Below are positions 5,423-13,686 of a stretch of DNA of 13,686 nucleotides, piece by piece. This stretch comes from an uncultured Granulicatella sp. (GTDB lineage Bacteria > Bacillota > Bacilli > Lactobacillales > Aerococcaceae). The stretch's first letter is position 1. Each line of letters opens with the position of its first letter. The stretch spans positions 1 through 13,686 of the forward strand of contig CAKPVL010000035.1 in NCBI GenBank assembly GCA_934193545.1. Direction: 5' to 3'. A program made the translations under genes and the position numbers. The notes under the pieces are model-generated. The model had not been told where the DNA came from. It saw only the letters and a list, made by a program, of their open reading frames with translations, and did no database searches.

Positions 5423-6774
5423 TACTTCATTTGGTTCGAGAAAACGTCTAATTGTGCAGCGATATTTTGAAACTCGGCATAGTCGTCCATGAAGAGGCCG
5501 TTTTGCATTTCACCGCTGACCATTTCGCGAGGGAAGTAGAGGCGTTCGTCACCACGTACTTTTCCGGAAATGGCATCTACAATCGAGCTTACTTGAGACA
5601 ACTCAACCATATTCCCGTTGCGTTCGACAAGCTCGATTTGCGTTCTTGGTTTAATCGAATCTGGGCGATAGAAATCGTATGGTAAGTCGAAACTATTGTT
5701 AATTGCAGTGTAGTACTCTGGGTCGAATCCAACTTCTTCTACGATTTGTTTCATGCGTTCGATTTGAGCGCCATCGTTTGTACGGTTAAATGGCACTGAT
5801 TTGAACGGACGACGGTTAATAAAACGATCCGATAAGTCGCTCAAGATGGCATCTTCTTCTAGTAACCAGTGAGAGAAGTATGTGTTTAACACGCCATCAT
5901 CGAGACGTAAGTAGTCTTCCAATGTCCATGTTCCTTCGAAGAAAGGTTTCAAGAAAGTTGCGGAGTGTCTTAATGGATTCGATTCTGAGTTGTAGCAAGC
6001 TGCCGCGCGTTTCAATAAGTGATTTAACACGACTTCCATCCCACGAGAAACTGGGTGGAAATACACTTGCATGTACATTTGATAACGACTCACGATGTAA
6101 TCTTCCACCGCATGCATTCCAGAATACGTAAATGCAATGCCGCCTTTATACGGACGAATCACACGAAGGATACGTGTAAGGTCGAACGTTCCGTAGTTTA
6201 CCCCTGTGAAATAAGCGTCACGAAGCAAGTAGTCCATACGGTCTGCATCGATTTGGCTTGAAATCAATTGCACCACTTGAGGGTTTGGATGTGTTTTTTG
6301 AATCACGCTGGCCACTTCTTGTGGGAAAGTAGAAGAGACTTTACGTAAAATTTGGTTCACTTCTGTTTTCTCAGACAAGATAATGTCGATTGTGATTTGT
6401 TCATGGTTTGTATCAAAGATTTTCTCGAAAGTATGAGAGTATGGCCCGTGCCCGATATCATGCAAGAGGGCAGCACAGAGCACAACAAGGCGATTGCTGT
6501 CGTCCCATAGTCCGTCGCCTTCTTCTTGTGTTGCGTAGTTACGCGCAAAGTTGTCGCAAATACGACGGGCGATTTCATATACCCCAAGAGAGTGAGAGAA
6601 TCGTGAATGTTCCGCTGTGTGGAAAGTATACATCGAAGCTCCGGTTTGTTTGATTCTGCGGAGTCGTTGCAGTTCACGACTATTAATTAATTCAAGAATA
6701 ATTGGATGTTGCACGTGGATATAATCGTGTACTGGGTCACGAAATACTTTTTCACGTTTAAATGCTTCAGTCAT
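5422..6774 (-). CDS. HD-domain dNTP triphosphohydrolase, YwfO/EF1143-like
   Basis: This 450-residue cytoplasmic metal-dependent phosphohydrolase matches the COG1078 HD group. The metal ligands are visible: His61 in RFSHSLGV, His105-Asp106 in LLHDIGHGPYSHTFE, and Asp178 in SQIDADRMDYL. The opening FRDPVHDYIHV is also typical. The Enterococcus faecalis homologue EF1143 is a dGTP-stimulated dNTPase, so a role in controlling dNTP pools is likely. The length is close to that of relatives, so the 3' end appears intact despite the repeat element that touches its stop codon. The start at 6772-6774 has only a modest AGAAGG (6785-6790), 10 bases upstream. Upstream lies lipL on the same strand, 128 bases away, with no clear terminator between them, so some co-transcription is possible. 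Confidence 0.92.
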   Translation of the reverse strand: MTEAFKREKVFRDPVHDYIHVQHPIILELINSRELQRLRRIKQTGASMYTFHTAEHSRFSHSLGVYEIARRICDNFARNYATQEEGDGLWDDSNRLVVLCAALLHDIGHGPYSHTFEKIFDTNHEQITIDIILSEKTEVNQILRKVSSTFPQEVASVIQKTHPNPQVVQLISSQIDADRMDYLLRDAYFTGVNYGTFDLTRILRVIRPYKGGIAFTYSGMHAVEDYIVSRYQMYMQVYFHPVSRGMEVVLNHLLKRAAACYNSESNPLRHSATFLKPFFEGTWTLEDYLRLDDGVLNTYFSHWLLEEDAILSDLSDRFINRRPFKSVPFNRTNDGAQIERMKQIVEEVGFDPEYYTAINNSFDLPYDFYRPDSIKPRTQIELVERNGNMVELSQVSSIVDAISGKVRGDERLYFPREMVSGEMQNGLFMDDYAEFQNIAAQLDVFSNQMK

Positions 6775-6827
6775 GCGTTTGACGCCTTCTTTCGATTAGA
6801 TTGTGAATTTTTATCATAAGCACTTTC

Positions 6828-6856
6828 AGTTTATGCTATTTTCGGTAGAAAAGCAA
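6828..6856 (-). promoter_or_regulatory. Weak candidate promoter of the HD gene
   Basis: On the reverse strand TTGCTT (6851-6856) is followed after 17 bases by TAAACT (6828-6833). Both boxes are weak, at 3 and 4 of 6. The spacing is ideal and the position is suitable, about 55 bases before the start codon. Confidence 0.3.
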
Positions 6857-6902
6857 GAGGGGTAACCGTTTAGAATGCTTTTATACCGCGTTTTTTGATA
6901 GG

Positions 6903-7727
6903 TTATTGTCGTTTCACAAAACGCTCGAGTGCTTTTTGGAAATCTGGAGTGTGAAGAAAGTCTGTTTCGTTCTCTTCCAACGTGCATCCAAGTTTCGTTA
7001 AAGCCTGCAAGACGCGGACTTGAACGTCTTCAATCGTGAGGTCGATCCCAAGGGCATCACTAATATTCCACATGCTATCGGCGTTAACTTCTGGAAAATG
7101 CCATTTCGTTTCTTCCCCTTGAAGTGCATGATCATAGAAATCACGAACAACACGGCCACGACGGTTTTGGTCGCCGTAGACACTGAGGTAAATCGAAACG
7201 CACACCACATCTTTCAAGCGACGTTGTGCAATCCCGGCAATTTTACGCTTTTGAATGCTTAAGTCGTAATCTCCTGGGCAGTAGGAGTCTGCCACTTCAA
7301 AAGCTTCGATTCCACCAAGGGCTTCCGCCTCTGGGAAAGTCTCTTGGATGAGTTGTTGCATCCATTCGTAAGCTTCGTTAATCGTCGGCATTTGTTTATT
7401 TTTAAAAAGCAGGCTGATGTTTAAGATACCTTCGTTACTCACAACGGCAAGGCCACCTGCTTGGCGTACAACTGGCGTAAAACCATGAGCGCGCAGTCTT
7501 TCAAGTCCTTGTTCAAGATATGGAACTTTCGTATCGGTCATCCCAAGAATCACGATATCTTCGAGCGTCCAGAAGTGAACGAATGGGCCGTCTTCTTCCT
7601 TTGTCAGATGACGAATCAGTGTCTCATCGAGCGCAAATGGCGTTAGCATCTCTTCTAGTTTTTCAGTTTTTGGAATTTGTGTCGCAACCAATTGGATGGT
7701 TTGCTGTTGGATAGGTGATTGAGTCAT
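6903..7727 (-). CDS. lipL: LipL-type octanoyl transferase (lipoate-ligase fold)
   Basis: This 274-residue protein has the BPL/LplA/LipB fold. RQAGGLAVV (about 89-96) is the variant of the RRxxGGG motif. Cys150 lies in DSYCPGDYDLS and Lys162 in KIAGIAQRR. In Bacillus LipL (YwfL) a cysteine at this place carries the octanoyl group, which is moved from GcvH to the E2 subunits of 2-oxoacid dehydrogenases; true lipoate ligases lack it. This makes amidotransferase LipL more likely than LplA. In lactic acid bacteria such proteins can also act within lipoate scavenging. I chose the start at 7725-7727 because AAGGAGA lies just upstream; the frame stays open to an ATG at 7775, but that start would precede the promoter's -10. 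No terminator is evident before the HD gene. Confidence 0.82.
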   Translation of the reverse strand: MTQSPIQQQTIQLVATQIPKTEKLEEMLTPFALDETLIRHLTKEEDGPFVHFWTLEDIVILGMTDTKVPYLEQGLERLRAHGFTPVVRQAGGLAVVSNEGILNISLLFKNKQMPTINEAYEWMQQLIQETFPEAEALGGIEAFEVADSYCPGDYDLSIQKRKIAGIAQRRLKDVVCVSIYLSVYGDQNRRGRVVRDFYDHALQGEETKWHFPEVNADSMWNISDALGIDLTIEDVQVRVLQALTKLGCTLEENETDFLHTPDFQKALERFVKRQ

Positions 7728-7757
7728 ACGATTCTCCTTTAGAGTTCTTCGTGTTTC

Positions 7758-7766
7758 ATTATAACA
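7758..7766 (-). promoter_or_regulatory. lipL: Extended -10 promoter of lipL
   Basis: The reverse strand reads TGTTATAAT: a perfect TATAAT (7758-7763) preceded by the TGn extension. It lies about 30 bases before the lipL start. No good -35 stands 17 bases upstream, which is common for extended -10 promoters. Confidence 0.7.
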
Positions 7767-7916
7767 AAAGTTCACGTAATGGTCGTGTTAGAGGCCGTTT
7801 TTAAGCCATTTCTTAGGAATTTATTAAGTAAACATCAAGAATCGTAAAAATTACTAGCAAAAAAGTTTGATTTCTAATACGATAAGGTAGAAAAAGAATG
7901 AAAAGAGGGAATGCTC

Positions 7917-8609
7917 ATGAAAATTTTAGTAGTAGATGATGATCGCGAAATCGTTGAATTATTGACGATTTACTTAAAGAACGAAAATTATGAAATTGTA
8001 AAAGCCTATGACGGGAAACAAGCCCTTGAGAAATTAAAAATGTATCCAGATATCGATATGATTATTTTGGACATTATGATGCCTCGTTTAGACGGAATCT
8101 CAGTGGTGCATGAAGTGCGTAAAGAAAATGCACAATTGCCAATTCTATTATTAAGCGCGAAATCAACAGATATCGATAAAATTCAAGGCTTAACAAATGG
8201 TGCCGACGACTACGTTACAAAACCATTTAACCCACTTGAAGTCATTGCGCGTGTGAAATCATTATTACGCCGCTCAACGATTACACAAGAAGGCCCAGCT
8301 AACGAAGAAATTACAATCGGACCTTTAACAATTAAGAAAGAATCTCACCAAGTCACAACAACAGATGGCACTGAAATTCAATTAACCGTATTAGAATTCG
8401 GAATTCTATACTTACTTGCAAGCCATCCAAACCGCGTATTTAGTGCAGATGAAATCTTCGAAACGGTATGGCAACAAGAAAGTATCGTTTCAACGAAAAC
8501 AGTTATGGTACACGTAAGCCACCTTCGCGATAAGATTGCCGAAGCGACTGGCGGCGAAAAAGTCATTGAAACAGTATGGGGAGTAGGCTACAAGATTGAA
8601 GACAAATAA
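7917..8609 (+). CDS. OmpR-family response regulator, VanR-like
   Basis: This 230-residue DNA-binding regulator has a receiver domain (about 1-115) and a winged-helix output domain (about 130-228). The receiver shows the acidic cluster DDD (7-9), the phospho-acceptor Asp52 in LDIMMPRLDG, the Ser of LLLSAKS and the Lys of TKPF. The output domain contains the recognition-helix region STKTVMVHVSHLRDKI and the closing VWGVGYKIE. It should be phosphorylated by the kinase encoded next to it. I chose the ATG at 7917 because GAGGGA (7905-7910) is 6 bases upstream; the ATG at 7911 abuts it directly. The overall look is that of VanR-type regulators, but no vancomycin-resistance genes or efflux genes are nearby, so the target is unknown. 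I see no confident promoter between it and lipL. Confidence 0.93.
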   Translation: MKILVVDDDREIVELLTIYLKNENYEIVKAYDGKQALEKLKMYPDIDMIILDIMMPRLDGISVVHEVRKENAQLPILLLSAKSTDIDKIQGLTNGADDYVTKPFNPLEVIARVKSLLRRSTITQEGPANEEITIGPLTIKKESHQVTTTDGTEIQLTVLEFGILYLLASHPNRVFSADEIFETVWQQESIVSTKTVMVHVSHLRDKIAEATGGEKVIETVWGVGYKIEDK

Positions 8610-9804
8610 TAAAAAAGTTCTTCACCTTCGAAAAGTCAAAAATGAACCGACACTCTTGACGCTCACGCCAAAGGAAATCAGCGAACTCGTATTAGAAGGA
8701 ATCGTGACGCTATGTATCGTATTCCTTTTATACTTAGGAATCCTCGTGATGGTCAGTCAACTCATTAATGAGCCAGGGTTCATTTCGGTAGAATTCTCTG
8801 CTCGTGAAGTATGGCATATCGAGCGCGAACAAATTGCGTTCTACAAAAATATCTTTACGATTACATCGGTCGTTTTTGCTGTGGCATTTACTTATTGGCG
8901 CTTAATGCGAAGATACCAACAAATGCAGTTAAACCATATTTTGGAGGAATTGCATTTGATTGCGGACGGACAGTATGACAGACGAATTCCGTTCAGACTC
9001 TCAGGAGACATGGGACAAGTCGTGAACTCGATTAACCGCTTGGTAGATTCGACCGTAAACGCGTTAGAGGATGAACGTGCGATTGAGAAGTCGAAGGACG
9101 AATTGATTACCAATGTATCGCATGATATTCGTACACCGTTGACGTCGATTATCGGGTATCTCGGATTGATTGTAAATCAACCAAATGTCGAGAGCGCCGA
9201 TGCGAAACGCTATGCGGAAATCGCGTATTCGAAGGCGGAACAGATGAAATTACTCGTGGACGACTTATTCGAATATACGACGACGCGTCCAAATGGAGCA
9301 CCGCTTAGACTTAATGATATTCCAATCGTGAATTTCTTAGAGCAAGTAGCAGCGGACTTCGAACTCGAGGCGCAAAAACGCAAGATGGCGATTGAAGTCT
9401 TGCCGAATAACCGCGATGTCGTGCTTGAACTCGATGCCGAGAAAATGGTGCGCGTGATAAATAACCTGTTATCGAATGCGATTAAATACGGCCACGAAGA
9501 TTCTGTCATCACGATGGAAGTATTAAGAAATGATGGAGTCGTGACAATTGCCGTTCGAAACGCCGGAGATCCAATTTCGAAAGAGGTCTTAGAACAACTC
9601 TTTGCACGTTTCTACCGCGCAGAAGCATCCCGTTCTAAAGAAACAGGCGGAACAGGACTTGGTCTTGCGATTGCCGAGAACATTGTAAAATCACATGGCG
9701 GTATGATGTATGCTGAATCTGAAAATGGTCAAACAAGCTTCTATGTTTGCTTGCCAGAAGAAAATCAAGGTTCACTGAAACAATTTAAAGAAAAACTCAA
9801 ATAA
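8596..9804 (+). CDS. Sensor histidine kinase, VanS-like
   Basis: This 402-residue membrane kinase is the partner of the preceding regulator. A basic cytoplasmic N terminus leads to a first helix (about 33-55), a short external loop of about 30 residues, and a second helix (about 86-102). Then come a HAMP-like linker, the dimerisation domain with phospho-acceptor His176 ([12 protein letters not shown]), and an ATPase domain with N box [11 protein letters not shown] (289-299), G1-like RNAGDPI and G2 GGTGLGLAI (351-359). The G1 box lacks the usual Asp-x-Gly, as in VanS-like kinases. The only start before the first helix that follows the upstream in-frame stop (8584) and has a ribosome binding site is TTG 8596. 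It overlaps the regulator gene by 14 bases with a GGGGAG 12 bases upstream, so the two are coupled. The small external loop offers little room for a classic sensor domain. Confidence 0.9.
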   Translation: MKTNNKKVLHLRKVKNEPTLLTLTPKEISELVLEGIVTLCIVFLLYLGILVMVSQLINEPGFISVEFSAREVWHIEREQIAFYKNIFTITSVVFAVAFTYWRLMRRYQQMQLNHILEELHLIADGQYDRRIPFRLSGDMGQVVNSINRLVDSTVNALEDERAIEKSKDELITNVSHDIRTPLTSIIGYLGLIVNQPNVESADAKRYAEIAYSKAEQMKLLVDDLFEYTTTRPNGAPLRLNDIPIVNFLEQVAADFELEAQKRKMAIEVLPNNRDVVLELDAEKMVRVINNLLSNAIKYGHEDSVITMEVLRNDGVVTIAVRNAGDPISKEVLEQLFARFYRAEASRSKETGGTGLGLAIAENIVKSHGGMMYAESENGQTSFYVCLPEENQGSLKQFKEKLK

Positions 9805-9845
9805 CCAGAAGGAGGCAGAAATGCTTTCTGCTGGTTATTTTTATT
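9799..9845 (+). terminator. Terminator of the two-component operon
   Basis: AAATAACCAG (9799-9808) pairs with CTGGTTATTT (9831-9840), and an inner stem GCAGAAA/TTTCTGC (9815-9821/9825-9831) competes with or stacks on it. A T-rich tail follows. The kinase stop codon (9802-9804) lies inside the left arm. Confidence 0.88.
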
Positions 9846-9865
9846 CGCAAAAAGGCCCTAGAGTT

Positions 9866-9873
9866 GATACTAT
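9866..9873 (+). promoter_or_regulatory. exoA: Possible -10 of exoA
   Basis: TACTAT (9868-9873), preceded by TG and a base of spacing (9865-9867), looks like a weak extended -10 about 27 bases before the exoA start and after the kinase terminator. No -35 is recognisable. Confidence 0.3.
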
Positions 9874-9899
9874 GGAAGGGACGTAATGGAGGGAAAACA

Positions 9900-10664
9900 A
9901 TGAAATTAGCAACGTGGAATGTGAACGGAATTCGTTCTGTATTAAATAAAGGGGCTCTACAAGAGTACGTATTAGAAAGTAATCCAGATATTTTATGCCT
10001 ACAAGAAACAAAGGCGCAACAAGATCAAGTGGAACTTGGCATGGAGTTTAGCGAGTATGATGTGTATTTCAACTCAGCTGTGAAAAAGGGCTATTCTGGA
10101 ACGGCCATCTTCACCAAAGTAAAACCACTGTCGGTAACATATGGTATCGGCATCGAAGAACATGACCAAGAGGGACGTGTGATTACAGCCGAATTCGAGA
10201 AATTTTACTTAGTGACGGTCTATACACCAAATGCAAAACGCGACTTATCTCGTCTAGCGTACCGACAAGTATGGGAAGATGATTTTCTCGCATATATTAA
10301 GAAGCTAGAAGAAACAAAACCAGTGATTTTCTGTGGCGACTTAAACGTGGCTCATAAGGAAATCGACTTAGCGAATCCAAAAACAAATGTGAATAACGCC
10401 GGATTCACCAAAGAAGAACGTGCGAAATTCGACCAAGTTGTCGCAAACGGCTTAGTGGATGCGTTCCGCTACTTACATCCTGACACAGTAGGGGCTTATA
10501 GCTGGTGGAGCTACATGGGTGGCGCCCGTGCACGAAATATCGGATGGAGAATTGACTATTTTGTTGTATCAGAGGCACTCGCACCGCTTCTAAAAGAAGT
10601 CGATATTCGTAGCGATGTCACAGGAAGCGACCACTGTCCAGTAGAAATCGAAGTGAAACTGTAA
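9900..10664 (+). CDS. exoA: Exodeoxyribonuclease III / AP endonuclease ExoA
   Basis: This 254-residue enzyme belongs to the exonuclease III family of apurinic/apyrimidinic endonucleases. It cuts DNA 5' to abasic sites in base excision repair and trims 3' blocked ends. Key residues are visible: Asn7 in TWNVNGIRS, the metal-binding Glu36 in CLQETKA, Tyr108 in [13 protein letters not shown], Asp147 and Asn149 in FCGDLNVAH, and Asp244-His245 in GSDHCPVE. The family signature [19 protein letters not shown] (residues 202-220) is intact. Length is normal. The ATG at 9900-9902 has GGAGGG (9888-9893) 6 bases upstream; the TTG at 9864 in the same frame has none. It is followed by uvrA in the same direction without a hairpin between them, although uvrA has its own promoter. 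Confidence 0.95.
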   Translation: MKLATWNVNGIRSVLNKGALQEYVLESNPDILCLQETKAQQDQVELGMEFSEYDVYFNSAVKKGYSGTAIFTKVKPLSVTYGIGIEEHDQEGRVITAEFEKFYLVTVYTPNAKRDLSRLAYRQVWEDDFLAYIKKLEETKPVIFCGDLNVAHKEIDLANPKTNVNNAGFTKEERAKFDQVVANGLVDAFRYLHPDTVGAYSWWSYMGGARARNIGWRIDYFVVSEALAPLLKEVDIRSDVTGSDHCPVEIEVKL

Positions 10665-10677
10665 GAACATTTGTTCG
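10664..10677 (+). promoter_or_regulatory. LexA (SOS) box at uvrA
   Basis: AGAACATTTGTTCG matches the Gram-positive LexA/DinR operator CGAAC-N4-GTTCG at 9 of 10 defined positions, with perfect symmetry of GAAC and GTTC. Its right half coincides with the uvrA -35 (10671-10676), so bound LexA would block RNA polymerase. It starts on the last base of the exoA stop codon. Confidence 0.8.
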
Positions 10678-10699
10678 CATGCAGAAAGTTTGATACAAT
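10671..10699 (+). promoter_or_regulatory. uvrA: Promoter of uvrA
   Basis: TTGTTC (10671-10676) is followed after 17 bases by TACAAT (10694-10699), itself preceded by TG at 10691-10692 as an extended -10. Transcription should begin near 10706. The leader holds two similar GAGGTAT(C/A)GA blocks (10701-10710, 10719-10728), the second serving as the ribosome binding site. Confidence 0.8.
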
Positions 10700-10729
10700 A
10701 GAGGTATCGATTAAAAAAGAGGTATAGAA

Positions 10730-13573
10730 ATGGCAAAAGACCATATTGTCGTGCATGGAGCACGATCTCATAATTTAAAAAATATTGATGTAAGCATTCC
10801 TCGGGACCAGTTTGTCGTGATTACAGGACTATCAGGATCAGGGAAGAGTTCGCTTGCGTTTGATACATTATACGCAGAAGGTCAACGTCGTTATGTAGAG
10901 AGTCTATCTGCATACGCACGTCAATTTTTAGGGCAAATGGACAAACCAGACGTGGATAGTATCGATGGCTTGAGTCCAGCGATTGCCATCGACCAAAAAA
11001 CAACGTCCCGCAATCCGCGTTCAACGGTCGGAACAGTGACGGAGATTAATGACTATTTACGTTTATTATATGCGCGCGTGGGGAAACCTATCTGTCCAAA
11101 TGACGGCACGCCGATTGAAAGCCAGTCCTTGGAACAAATGGTAAACCGCGTCATGGCGATGCCAGAGAAAACAAAGATTCAAGTGTTAGCGCCGGTTGTT
11201 GTTCAGAAGAAAGGCGAGCATAAGAAAGTCTTCGAGAAGATTCAAAAAGACGGCTATGTGCGTGTGCGCGTGGATGGCGAGATGCATGAAGTTACTGAAG
11301 AATTCAATCTCGAGAAGAATAAGAAACATAATATTGAAATCGTCGTGGACCGTATCGTGGTGAGCGATAAGAGTCGTTCGCGTCTATTCGATTCGATTGA
11401 AGCGGCCCTTCGTTTAGCGGAAGGCTATGCGATTGTTGATGTGATTGGTGGGGAAGAACATCTCTTCAGCGAACACCATTCATGTCCTATTTGCGGCTTC
11501 ACGGTGGGCGAATTAGAGCCTCGTCTCTTCTCGTTCAATGCGCCGTTTGGAGCGTGTCCGGAGTGTGACGGTTTAGGGTCAAAACTCGAAGTTGACCTAG
11601 ATTTAATCGTTCCGGATAAAAACTTAACGCTGGAAGAAGGAGCGCTTGTTCCTTGGAATCCAATTAGCTCGAACTATTATCCAACGATGCTCGAGCAATT
11701 TTGTAAACAGTTCAAGATTCCGATGAATATTCCATTCGAGAAATTGACACAGTCACAAAAGAATATGGTGTTGTACGGTTCAGGAGATGCGACCTTCAAG
11801 TTCCATTATGAAAATGAATTTGGTGGCGTGCGTGATGTGGAAATTCCTTTTGAAGGAGTGGCCGTGAACGTCGATCGTCGTTACCATGAAACCAATAGTG
11901 ATTTTACGCGTGAACAAATGCGCCAATATATGACCGAATCCGAGTGTAAGAGATGTCACGGGTTCCGTTTAAATGAACAGGCACTCTCTGTCAAAGTCGG
12001 AGGAAAACACATCAGTGAAGTGTTGGCACTGTCTGTAGATGATGAGATTGATTTCTTCAAAGACTTAAACTTATCCGAAACTGATGAGCAAATCGCAGCT
12101 CCAATCTTAAAAGAAGTAAGCTCTCGTTTGAAGTTCTTACGCAATGTTGGCTTGCAATATTTAACATTGAGCCGTGCCGCTGGGACTTTATCAGGGGGAG
12201 AAGCGCAACGAATTCGTTTAGCGACTCAAATCGGTTCAAACCTTTCTGGCGTCCTCTATATTTTAGATGAGCCTTCAATTGGACTTCACCAACGCGACAA
12301 TGACCGCTTAATTGAATCCTTAAAGAGCATGCGCGACCTTGGCAACACGCTGATTGTCGTAGAACATGACGAAGATACGATGCGTGCTGCGGACTACTTG
12401 ATTGATATCGGTCCAGGTGCGGGTGAATTCGGTGGCGAAATTATCGCAGCAGGAACTCCAAAAGAAGTGGAGAAGAATGCGAAATCACTGACAGGACAAT
12501 ATTTAGCTGGGAAGAAATACATTCCAGTCCCAAGCGAACGTCGCACAGAAGATAAGGGTTGGATTCATTTAGAAGGTGCTGCGGAAAATAACTTACGCGC
12601 TATCGATGTGGATGTGCCACTTGGACGTTTTGTGGCCGTGACAGGGGTATCGGGTTCTGGTAAGAGCTCGCTTGTCAACAGCGTATTGAAGAAAGCCTTA
12701 GCGCGTGAGATTACCCGTACGAAGGAAAAACCAGGGAAGTTCAAGAGCATTTCTGGATTTGAGAGCCTCGATAAGATTATCGATATCGACCAAAGCCCAA
12801 TCGGAAGAACCCCACGAAGCAATCCAGCAACGTATACGGGTGTATTTGACGATATTCGTGATTTATTTGCGACCACAAACGAAGCAAAAATCCGTGGATA
12901 CAAGAAAGGCCGCTTCAGTTTCAACGTGAAGGGTGGACGATGCGAGTCTTGTAAAGGGGACGGCATTCTGAAAATCGAGATGCACTTCCTGCCAGACGTA
13001 TATGTGCCGTGCGAAGTGTGCCACGGAACGCGTTATAACTCAGAAACGCTCGAAGTGAAATACAAAGGAAAGAGTATCGCGGATATTCTTGAATTAACGG
13101 TCGAAGAAGCGGTGGAATTTTTCCAAGCCGTACCAAAAATCAAACGTAAATTACAAACAATTAAGGATGTTGGACTTGGCTACGTAACCCTTGGCCAATC
13201 TGCCACAACGCTCTCTGGAGGGGAAGCGCAACGGATGAAGTTAGCCAGCGAACTCCAACGTGTCTCAACCGGCAATACCTTCTACGTGCTCGATGAACCA
13301 ACAACTGGCTTGCATACAGACGATATCGCACGCCTACTTGAAGTGTTGAATCGTTTAGTTGAAGCGGGCAATACCGTGCTTGTCATCGAACATAACTTAG
13401 ATGTGATTAAGACCGCTGACTATATCATTGATATGGGTCCAGAAGGCGGTAGCGGTGGTGGACTTGTTATTGCGACAGGGACGCCTGAAGAAGTGGCGAA
13501 GGATAAAAATAGCCACACGGGTCGTTATTTAAAACGCGCTTTAGAAGCAGCCGCATCGCATAAAAAGAAGTAG
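10730..13573 (+). CDS. uvrA: Excinuclease ABC subunit UvrA
   Basis: This 947-residue protein is the damage-sensing ATPase of nucleotide excision repair; it loads UvrB onto lesions. Its two ABC modules are complete. The first has Walker [10 protein letters not shown] (33-41), a zinc finger with Cys252, 255, 276 and 279, signature LSGGEAQR (from 487) and Walker [11 protein letters not shown] (about 511-520). The second has Walker [10 protein letters not shown] (about 638-646), a zinc module CESCKGDG...CEVCHGTR (about 737-768), signature LSGGEAQR (from about 828) and Walker [11 protein letters not shown]. The N-terminal CPNDG near 122 has one Cys where many UvrA proteins have a CxxC; I recall this in related lactobacilli. 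ATG 10730 has AAGAGG 7 bases upstream. uvrB is not adjacent. Expression is probably SOS-induced through the LexA box. Confidence 0.97.
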   Translation: MAKDHIVVHGARSHNLKNIDVSIPRDQFVVITGLSGSGKSSLAFDTLYAEGQRRYVESLSAYARQFLGQMDKPDVDSIDGLSPAIAIDQKTTSRNPRSTVGTVTEINDYLRLLYARVGKPICPNDGTPIESQSLEQMVNRVMAMPEKTKIQVLAPVVVQKKGEHKKVFEKIQKDGYVRVRVDGEMHEVTEEFNLEKNKKHNIEIVVDRIVVSDKSRSRLFDSIEAALRLAEGYAIVDVIGGEEHLFSEHHSCPICGFTVGELEPRLFSFNAPFGACPECDGLGSKLEVDLDLIVPDKNLTLEEGALVPWNPISSNYYPTMLEQFCKQFKIPMNIPFEKLTQSQKNMVLYGSGDATFKFHYENEFGGVRDVEIPFEGVAVNVDRRYHETNSDFTREQMRQYMTESECKRCHGFRLNEQALSVKVGGKHISEVLALSVDDEIDFFKDLNLSETDEQIAAPILKEVSSRLKFLRNVGLQYLTLSRAAGTLSGGEAQRIRLATQIGSNLSGVLYILDEPSIGLHQRDNDRLIESLKSMRDLGNTLIVVEHDEDTMRAADYLIDIGPGAGEFGGEIIAAGTPKEVEKNAKSLTGQYLAGKKYIPVPSERRTEDKGWIHLEGAAENNLRAIDVDVPLGRFVAVTGVSGSGKSSLVNSVLKKALAREITRTKEKPGKFKSISGFESLDKIIDIDQSPIGRTPRSNPATYTGVFDDIRDLFATTNEAKIRGYKKGRFSFNVKGGRCESCKGDGILKIEMHFLPDVYVPCEVCHGTRYNSETLEVKYKGKSIADILELTVEEAVEFFQAVPKIKRKLQTIKDVGLGYVTLGQSATTLSGGEAQRMKLASELQRVSTGNTFYVLDEPTTGLHTDDIARLLEVLNRLVEAGNTVLVIEHNLDVIKTADYIIDMGPEGGSGGGLVIATGTPEEVAKDKNSHTGRYLKRALEAAASHKKK

Positions 13574-13610
13574 AAATTTACGAGAAGAGATAGTTTGAAG
13601 AAGGTAGTTA

Positions 13611-13619
13611 TGCTATACT
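13611..13619 (+). promoter_or_regulatory. Extended -10 promoter of the last gene
   Basis: TGCTATACT gives a TGn extension and TATACT (13614-13619), 5 of 6 to consensus, about 33 bases before the start codon. There is no good -35 at the ideal distance. No hairpin terminator is visible between uvrA and this site, so read-through from uvrA is possible. Confidence 0.55.
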
Positions 13620-13651
13620 CAACATAGATAATTTCTCAGGGGGAAACTTGA

Positions 13652-13686
13652 ATGAACATGAAAGAATTAGTCGGCAAGAAAGCCGC
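13652..13686 (+). CDS. rpiA: Start of a gene, probably ribose-5-phosphate isomerase A
   Basis: ATG 13652 has AGGGGG (13638-13643) 8 bases upstream and an extended -10 promoter before it. The window ends after 11 full codons, MNMKELVGKKA, plus two bases that must encode Ala. Lys-x-x-x-Gly-x-x-Ala-Ala at the very N terminus resembles firmicute RpiA, which typically continues into a GLGTGSTA phosphate-binding loop. That loop is beyond the window, so the name is a tentative inference from very few residues. RpiA interconverts ribose-5-phosphate and ribulose-5-phosphate in the pentose phosphate pathway. Confidence 0.45.
   Translation, partial: MNMKELVGKKA

Noticed and set aside
12565..12966. A 133-codon reverse frame inside uvrA
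   Set aside because: It is antisense to the conserved second ATPase half of UvrA, with no start signal and no recognisable domain.
1..13686. Mobile element, defence system, CRISPR array or secondary-metabolite cluster
   Set aside because: All long frames are intact housekeeping genes. No transposase, integrase, nuclease-helicase pair or regular repeat-spacer pattern is visible; the only element-like signal is 5288-5422.

Overview
The window looks like ordinary chromosome from a low-GC Gram-positive bacterium of the order Lactobacillales. Evidence is the AGGAGG-type ribosome binding sites, the AdcC/AdcB, PurR, YwfO-like HD hydrolase and LipL-type protein sequences, the VanR/VanS-like two-component pair, and a Bacillus-type LexA box. 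A Carnobacteriaceae/Granulicatella-like source is my guess from protein flavour only. No phage, transposase, CRISPR array, rRNA or tRNA gene is visible.

Layout: (1) 1-90, minus strand, the 5' end of a DUF1304 membrane protein gene, divergent from (2) adcC-adcB (253-1715, plus), the ATPase and permease of a zinc ABC importer with overlapping reading frames, closed by a terminator. (3) An AEC-family (auxin efflux carrier-like) permease (1825-2763, plus) with its own near-consensus promoter and a GTG start. (4) A minus-strand block read right to left: lipL (7727-6903), a YwfO-like HD-domain dNTP hydrolase (6774-5422), a coupled pair of Cof-type HAD phosphatase and ASCH-domain protein (5072-3904), and purR (3673-2846). 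(5) A plus-strand block: an OmpR/VanR-type response regulator with its histidine kinase (7917-9804), exoA (9900-10664), uvrA (10730-13573), and the first codons of a gene that is probably rpiA (13652 to the window edge).

How the genes work together: most are independent housekeeping units, each separated by a clear hairpin terminator or a promoter. ExoA and UvrA are both DNA-repair enzymes. uvrA has a LexA-type operator laid over its -35 element, so it should be SOS-inducible. purR has a PurBox-like sequence inside its own promoter, which suggests autoregulation. The zinc importer lacks its binding protein (AdcA) and regulator (AdcR) here, so those must be encoded elsewhere.

The only gene-free stretch over 300 bases is 5073-5421. 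It holds, from left to right, paired TAGCGTTT repeats and inverted repeats upstream of the Cof gene, a perfect 36-bp palindrome that should act as a terminator, and an unexplained GC-richer element (about 5288-5422). That element has a long outer inverted repeat enclosing three smaller hairpins, and it is bracketed by perfect 11-bp direct repeats. It is the one part of the window that known features do not explain, and my best candidate for something undescribed. I do not see an undescribed multi-gene system.
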